A DNA stretch of 64,000 nucleotides. It comes from Proteles cristata cristata (taxonomy: Eukaryota; Chordata; Mammalia; Carnivora; Hyaenidae). The stretch is from the NCBI GenBank assembly GCA_017311185.1, contig JAESUZ010003091.1, forward strand, positions 1,240,001-1,304,000. The letters are read 5' to 3'. The notes under the pieces were generated by a model, which did no database searches, was not told where the DNA came from, and saw only the letters and a program-made list of their open reading frames with translations. Within the stretch, counting starts at the first letter, position 1; every line of letters starts with the position of its first letter. Below, one piece after another: positions 33,545-64,000 of this stretch. Both the position numbers and the translations under genes were made by a program.

Positions 33545-33790
33545 GTGTGTGTGTCAAGTGTAGGCCCTGAGATGATCTACCACACCAGTGTGTGTGTGTG
33601 TGCGTGTGTGCGTGTGTGTGTCGAGTGTAGGCCCTGGAGATGATCTACCACACCAGTGTGTGTGTGTGTCGAGTGTAGGCCCTGGAGATGATCTACCACA
33701 CCAGTGTGTGTGTGTGTGTGTGTGTGTGTGTCGAGTGTAGGCCCTGGAGATGATCTACCACACCAGAGTGTGTGTGTGTGTCAAGAGTGT
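33444..33790 (+). repeat. Composite minisatellite with TG-tract spacers
   Basis: Five near-identical 26-27-bp cores (ggccctggagatgatctacc and the following acaccag) start at 33444, 33563, 33630, 33678 and 33740. Each is followed by a TG run of different length and, after the run, by tcgagtgta or a variant. The period therefore varies from 48 to 119 bp. Confidence 0.95.
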
Positions 33791-34585
33791 AGGTTTCTAA
33801 TAACTCTGGAATAAATAGAAAGGTGAGCTGTTTCCAGAAACGGACACCCAGTTAAGACGGAAGGACTGGCTGCTTGGAATGAACACGATTGACCAAGGAT
33901 AAAGGTGTTTATATCTCAGAGAACATGGGGGCAGGGGGAGGGGCCGTAGAGCCAAGTTGTGCAACAGCACAGGTTATTTTCTCCACTCTCCGGCACAAAT
34001 AAACAAACCCCCAAACTCACAAACGGAGGAGGCAGCATGACCTGCATCTGCAGGCATTGCACGAGGCCCAGGAGACAGGCTGGCATTTCAGCACCAGGGA
34101 CATTTGTCACCACCGGGCGGTCCTTGGTTTCCTTCTTGGTGACGCTCACTGGCGTTGGGTTGGAAGCTACCACAGAGGAAGTGGGCAATTACACTGCCCC
34201 CATCGGCAGGAAAGAGTCTGGGAGAGGCAGTGATGCAAGTTTGTGGCAGAAGGTGCTGGGCCAGGAGTAGTGTGTCTGGTGCGAGGATTCCATGATCTCA
34301 CCGAAGAGCCAAAGATCCTTTCTACAATTCTACATACATCCGTCAGCCAGTTTTCCGGGCAGCCTAGTAACACGCAGGACCCCGTGTGTGTGTATGTGCG
34401 CATGTGCGAGGCCACGAGGGGAAGTGAGAAGCCACAGGGTGGCAGGCCTGCTCCATTGGCAGACCCTTTACCTCCCTCCGTAGGCCCGGCCATATGAGCC
34501 TGTGCATACAAGCCACAGGCTTTGGGGTGAGCGAAGGGTTCAGACCTGCTCACAAAAGCTTTTGCAAACCAGGGTTTCTTATTTC

Positions 34586-34851
34586 CTTTTTTAAAAATTT
34601 TTTTAAATTTTTTTTAGATTTTTTGAGAGAAATTAAAAAAAAAAATTTTTTTAATGTTTTATTTATTTCTGAGAGAGAGAGAGTGTGAGCAGGGGAGGGT
34701 CAGAGAGAGAGGGAGACAGAGTCCGAAACAGGCTCCAGGCTCTGAGCTGTCAGCACAGAACCCAACATGGGGCTCGAACCCACGAACCGTGAGATCATGA
34801 CCAGAGCCGAAGTTGGCTGCTTAACCAACTGAGCCACCCAGCCGCCCCCAA
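34586..34851 (-). mobile_element. CAN-SINE
   Basis: Complete minus copy with a long A/T-rich tail. Repeats ggtttcttatttc lie at 34573-34585 and 34852-34864. Confidence 0.93.
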
Positions 34852-36434
34852 GGTTTCTTATTTCTTAACCTCAATGCAAGAAAGGGCTTCGAAGGCCCGA
34901 GTTTCCTGAACTGTAGACAAATGTGCGCGTGCCATCAGCATCGCGCACATTCCGGAAGATCCAATGCTAGGACTTTTTTCTCAAAAGGTCACGAGAGTAA
35001 AGGTAAAGGGTCTCTGCGGAGAGCTACAGTGCTTGGCCCCAGCACGGCTCACACAATCTGCACCTTCCTGGATGCCACTGGGCTGACTGGTGGCTCTTCA
35101 GATGAAAACGCAGGAAGGTCCAGAACTCCCCTTGAAGCTACAAATACCTCTAAGATGCTTTTCATTCCATCCAATATTCCAGGAGCAATGTGTACTGTAA
35201 GCTGTGGTCTATTTTCCTACTGGCCTTTCGTAGGTAGCCCTGACCTTCACCTGCATCAACTGCCTTCGCATCAGCTCCGTGCGAGGCCATCCCTAACCCG
35301 GGGCAGGTAATCTGCCCAGAATTGCAGGGACAAGAAACGACAGTCAAAGGGGAAGCCATATTGTTAAAAATTACTTGACTTCCCAGACCCTTGTGAGAAA
35401 GGGGACGAACATGACAGTGTTGCTAACGGGTCTGGACCCGGAGGATCAGGGCTTGGTTTCTATAATCCGGCAGCAAGAATTCTGAGCTCTAGTTTTCCCA
35501 TGAGGAAGAGACAGAGGTTTGAGGAGGGAAGGAAACCTCAGGAAGGGACGATGCTTCCTGAACAGCTCAAATGGACACCTGAACAGGGCCTGGCTTCCGC
35601 TTCTGGGTTCAGGGCTCTGGCCCCTAGCTGCTGCGTATAGGATCAACTGAAGCCCTTGCTTTCATCTCAAAGTTTCCATGTTTTTTTGAGCAATGGAAAT
35701 CGCTAGAAGTATGGGTGCCTGTGGCTGAAGTGAGGAAATCTAACTAAAAAGGGGAGAATGACCGTTCATTATGGAACCAAAATAGCGGAGAATGTAAATG
35801 GTGGCGGCGGGGGGGGGGGGATGTAGGTTCTGAAGCTGGACAGACCAAAGTGAGCGTGCTGCCTTCATTGCTTACTGTCGCCTTGGGCTCCAGGTCTCCC
35901 CTCCCAGAGGCGATGTGAACGTTACCACGTGGGCCGAGGGGAGGCGGAGGCAGTGGGAAGGCCCGCAGCAGGGCCACTCACTTAGGAAGCAACCGGCACA
36001 CGCCAGGGCTTCCTTCTCCCTCTGGAAATAGGGGAGGTGTTTCCATTTTGAGGGTTTCAGGAGCTGGATCCAGGAGTTACTATGGACTTGTTCCGCTATT
36101 GAAAGAGCCCAGGCAGCCGAGTTGTGTGCAGGTAGAGGGGACAGTTCTACACAAAACCGCCCGGGAGGTGAACACGGTCCCCATACCCGTGAGGGGTTGA
36201 AGACCGAGAAATCTTCCTTCTGCTCTTCGGTAAGGCACGCTCGGTGCCCAGTGGCTGAGTCAGTGCACACAAAAATGTCCAGTGCACAGGCCTCAGCATT
36301 CCAGGCTCCTGGCCCAGTTACCCACTCCAATGTTTTCAAAATATGAGTGAGCAGAATTTTCTTTGATACGAATGCCTAAAATAGGGAGATATGGGCATGC
36401 ATCATTCTAAGGGTTTAAGAAGGGCCCCCCCTCC

Positions 36435-36605
36435 CTTTTTTAAGAACTTAATTACTTTGAAAGAGTGAACAAGAGGGGGAGGGCCCAAGAATGAGAGAGA
36501 ATCCATCCCAAGCAGGCTCTGTGCTGCGACAGAGGAGGCTGGGCACCAGAACGAAACTAGGATCATGACCTGAGTCAAACTCATGAGTCAGATGTTCAGC
36601 TGCGC
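36435..36605 (-). mobile_element. CAN-SINE, old and decayed
   Basis: Recognisable by ccaagcaggctctgtgctg and gatcatgacctgagtcaaac; the rest is heavily diverged. Confidence 0.6.
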
Positions 36606-36851
36606 CAGCCGGCCTTCCTTTCCCTGCGCAGGGTACGTGCTCTAGGGCGATGTGGCGCCTTTCAGAAACCCTCCCAATCTGGGAGTCAATGACTGGAGGG
36701 GACAATGCCCATTATTAACAAAGGAGCTTGGAGAGGAGGGGGGATCAATCTGTCCCCACTCCACCCCAAGTATCCATTGTACCCCAGCCATCCTAACTTC
36801 CTGCTGGTTCCTTGGCCCTTGAAATCACAGGAAGATGAACTTAATAATACT

Positions 36852-36966
36852 GGGGCGCCTGGCTGGCTCAGTTGGTAGAGCATGTGACTCTTGATCTCGG
36901 GTTTAGGAGTTCGAGCCCCGTGGTGGGCATACAGCAAACTTAAAAAAAAAAAAACAACAAAAAACG
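36852..36966 (+). mobile_element. Short tRNA-type carnivore SINE
   Basis: A tRNA-Lys-like head (ggcgcctggctggctcagtt) with B-box-like gttcgagccccg, running straight into an A-rich tail without the CT-rich section. Confidence 0.85.
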
Positions 36967-37229
36967 AACAGTGAGCAGTCACTGCTATGCATGCCTATTA
37001 GCCGCAACCGAGTGAGGCAGAGAATTCACTGCGCTTAGAAGAGTTTGTAGCAATCACCCCCTCTATAGATAGCCTGTACTGGAGAAAAAACATAATTCCG
37101 CAGCCACAAACCACATCCCTCAACAGTCAGCTTGCTGCTGGGGCAGACAAACCCCAAGTGCAGTCACCACAAGCGGCCGGCCGTCTGCAGTCTTTCCAGA
37201 CGTAAAGAAGAGCCCCTGCGTGCGACAGC

Positions 37230-38841
37230 CTTGAGCAGAGAACATGCTTTATTGAGGAGTAGATACAGAACAGCACATTCTACCACGTGTGGGGAAGGGT
37301 CAGCTTCGGTAAAAGGCCTTTACCCCTTAAGAAAACCCCCAGTGAAGTTGCTTTTGAATAAACAGTGAACTGAAACTGGCAGGGAGCTGCCACGAACATG
37401 CGTAGAACGACTGCCCCCGGGCCACAGTGAGTGTAAGCAGTGTACAGAGAGGACAGGAGAAAGGCACGAATGACCGGAGTCGGGGCTGGGGGAGGGCTCC
37501 GCACGGGGACAGCGGTGCCGGAGGAGACCGCGGTGGGGAGGGTGGCACGTCCTACATCAAAAGCTGCCCCAAGATAGCAGGTTATAATGGGCTGGAGGGA
37601 AATTAGAGGGAGCATCTCTTCCCTTGCTTGAAACCAAAAATAGGAGACCAGAGGCTGGGGGGCGGGGGATGGTGGCAGATCCCAAAAAGGAGATGGAGGA
37701 GGAGTTCTCGGAAGGGCACGAGCACTTCAGTTCAGGAGGGAGGGGGAGGCACCGGAGAGGAGGTACAAACGCTGGGGGAGGGAGGGGAGGGGGTGGCGTG
37801 GCCACTGCCCTGCTGGGCCTCGGCTGGGCGGAGACCCCAGCCCGGTCTCATTTGCAATCACTTCCTACTTCCCAGGGCTGTTGGGGGGGGGTGTGCCAGA
37901 GCGGACTGGCCGGTCCCAGGGGAAGGTCTGGGGAGCCTGAGGACCCAGGCAGCGTGCAGCAGGGAAAGGGAGAACCAGACAGCGTTTGGCACCTGCAGAT
38001 GTAAGTGACACGGGGCGGGGAGCCGTGTGAGGGGCAAACACTGAGGCCTGGGAGGCCACGAGAAGTACGAGAAGTACTTGGTTCCTTCCACCCGGTCTCG
38101 GCCCCGTCCGCGAACTCGGAAGGACAGAACCACTGCATCACAGTCCTTCTCTCCATTTCATTCACATAAATCTCGGGCTGTTACCAAGATGAATCCCTGG
38201 GAGCGTCAAAAAAACCACACTTGTGCCCGATCAGCTGGAAGCTGATCAAAAACGGGCCCCTGGATAGATAAAAAGGGCGGGCAAAATGCCAGGTGAGATA
38301 AAGTCCAAAGGGATCGGACCCCTCTCGGCTCGCGCACACTCACAACTGTCACCTCTTCCCTGCTCTTCCAAGAAAAAGGGAAAACAAAAACAAAAACAAA
38401 CCCCACGCGGAAGGAGTAACTGGAAAGGTCGTGGCGGCGGCCACCATTATCTGGAAGTCTGGTGACCGGGCGGCGAGAAGCACTATTACAAAGTTCAGAA
38501 GACACCACACAGCCTCACGGGGCGGGAGGGCACGAGAACCAGTGACTGGACAGGTACAGTACCGAACACAACACCTTGGGTCAGTGCTACGGGGGATCTG
38601 CGCTCACGTCTACGGGAGATCCCATCCGGGCAACCTCACTGAGGCCGAAACAGCAGTTCCTCAGAACCAGCGTCTGCAGTGCACGCGGGGCGCGGAGCCA
38701 GGACAGTCCTGAGGGGGGGTGGGGGGGCCTTCCCAGAGGATACTGTACTTGCCAATCACGAGAGCAACAGAAATGACAGACAGATCCCTAGGGTATGGAT
38801 TCCTACTGCTGGGGTTCGCTGGCTCAGAGTAACAGGTCACT
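37230..38841 (-). other. KAT7: KAT7 3' untranslated region (predicted)
   Basis: About 1.6 kb following the KAT7 stop. It is free of recognisable SINE, MIR or L2 copies, unlike the flanking sequence on both sides, and ends at an AATAAA on the minus strand. Several open frames in it on both strands are unconserved-looking and are treated as chance. The exact 3' end is inferred from the signal only. Confidence 0.7.
37248..37253 (-). promoter_or_regulatory. KAT7: KAT7 polyadenylation signal (predicted)
   Basis: The plus strand reads tttatt, so the minus strand carries AATAAA followed by a T/G-rich stretch (gcatgttctctgctc). It lies 1.59 kb past the KAT7 stop. Confidence 0.65.
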
Positions 38842-63445
<24,604 letters not shown>

Positions 63446-63766
63446 CTAAAGCAAAAGCAGTTGGTAGAGGTCATGAATGAAGTTCATTTATTTGAGGTTT
63501 ACTATTCAGAAGAGTTTATGGGCTTCCCAGATCCTCTGTCGTTTAACCAATAACGTCTGACCACTTATCTGCTAGAAACCACTCATCTGCCAGATATGAA
63601 AACGAAGAGAAACTAATATCGTTGCTTTGTGCAACTTTGCACTCTGACTACAATAAAGTCTGGGGTTTCCCTGGTACATTCCACTTATCTGTGTTCCTCA
63701 TAAACCCCCAACCACAGATAATCAAAACTGGATGGAGGTAAATTTTTCTTTAAAACTACCATCCAG

Positions 63767-63990
63767 GGGCGCCTGGGCGGCTGTTGGTTGAGCGTCCAAA
63801 TTTTGACTTCGGCTCATGACACGATCCCAGCATCATGGGATCAAGCTCCACATCAGGTTTCTCACTGGGCATGGAGCCTGCCTGGGATTCTTTCTCTCCC
63901 TCTCTGTCCCTCCACTGGTGGAGAGCACATGCATACATGTGCTCTCACTCTCCTCCCAAAAAAAAACAAAAATAAAACAAATAAAATAAT
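63767..63990 (+). mobile_element. CAN-SINE, older
   Basis: Diverged plus copy (ggggcgcctgggcggctgtt) with an A-rich tail, in KAT7 intron 3. Confidence 0.85.
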
Positions 63991-64000
63991 AAAATGAGGC

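Larger units (their letters stand above)
27460..37229. other. Region between the TAC4 stop and the KAT7 3' end
   Basis: It begins with the probable TAC4 3' UTR. The rest contains SINEs, L2/MIR pieces and the 33.4-kb minisatellite. Stretches such as 34.9-36.4 kb are unique-looking, but I see no exon in them. Confidence 0.5.

Noticed and set aside
33360..33643. Open frames of repeated Cys-Val or His-Thr
   Set aside because: They are translations of the TG/CA microsatellite.
33444..33790. Regular repeats with spacers, CRISPR-like at first sight
   Set aside because: The spacers are TG microsatellite, the copies are in a vertebrate intergenic region, and there are no cas genes.
36852..36966. tRNA-Lys-like sequence
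   Set aside because: It is a SINE head: it lacks a paired acceptor stem and runs into an A-rich tail, as in the copies at 52795 and 61219.
37624..38008. Overlapping 126-codon plus-strand frames
   Set aside because: They lie antisense within the predicted KAT7 3' UTR, in purine-rich sequence, and have no domain.

Overview
This is nuclear DNA from a carnivore, most likely a felid. The tell-tale sign is a tRNA-Lys-derived SINE with a tail ending near AAATAAACATT. More than 35 full or partial copies are scattered over both strands, and they match the felid CAN-SINE type. Older mammalian MIR, L2 and L1 fossils and long CA/TG microsatellites fill much of the rest. There is no operon structure, and no viral or bacterial gene was recognised. 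Only two protein-coding genes could be identified. Nearly all other open frames are chance frames in GC-rich or repetitive DNA.

Positions 1-22000 are intergenic. From about 1.1 to 11.6 kb there is an unusually SINE-free stretch of GC-rich sequence. It holds microsatellites, purine tracts, a few old MIR/L2 pieces and several good candidate factor sites (NRF1, MEF2 plus a homeodomain core, two CTCF-like cores). From 11.6 to 16.9 kb SINEs sit in an old L1/L2 background. A CpG island with no recognisable gene lies at about 18.0-19.3 kb.

TAC4 (preprotachykinin-C, the hemokinin/endokinin precursor) is on the + strand from 22175 to about 27459. Exons 1-3 are secure and include the tachykinin peptide GKASQFFGLM followed by the amidation/cleavage signal GKR. 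The last two exons are tentative.

KAT7 (HBO1/MYST2 histone acetyltransferase) is on the - strand, converging on TAC4. Twelve coding exons are visible between 63445 and 38842. They join without a frame break to encode residues 115-611 plus the stop, assuming the human length of 611 aa. By that count they are exons 4-15; the first three exons and the promoter lie beyond position 64000. The 3' UTR runs to a poly(A) signal near 37248. The KAT7-TAC4 tail-to-tail arrangement matches human 17q21.33 as I remember it, where the DLX4/DLX3 pair lies beyond TAC4. The left end of this window would therefore face the DLX pair.

The two genes do unrelated jobs, a secreted neuropeptide precursor and a chromatin enzyme, and share only their neighbourhood. 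I found no previously undescribed gene system. The items most worth a second look are the feline TAC4 processing site and unresolved C-terminus, complementary CA/TG tracts around TAC4 exon 1, inverted SINEs around KAT7 exon 5, a nested SINE-in-SINE, a composite minisatellite and a small template-switch-like hairpin.
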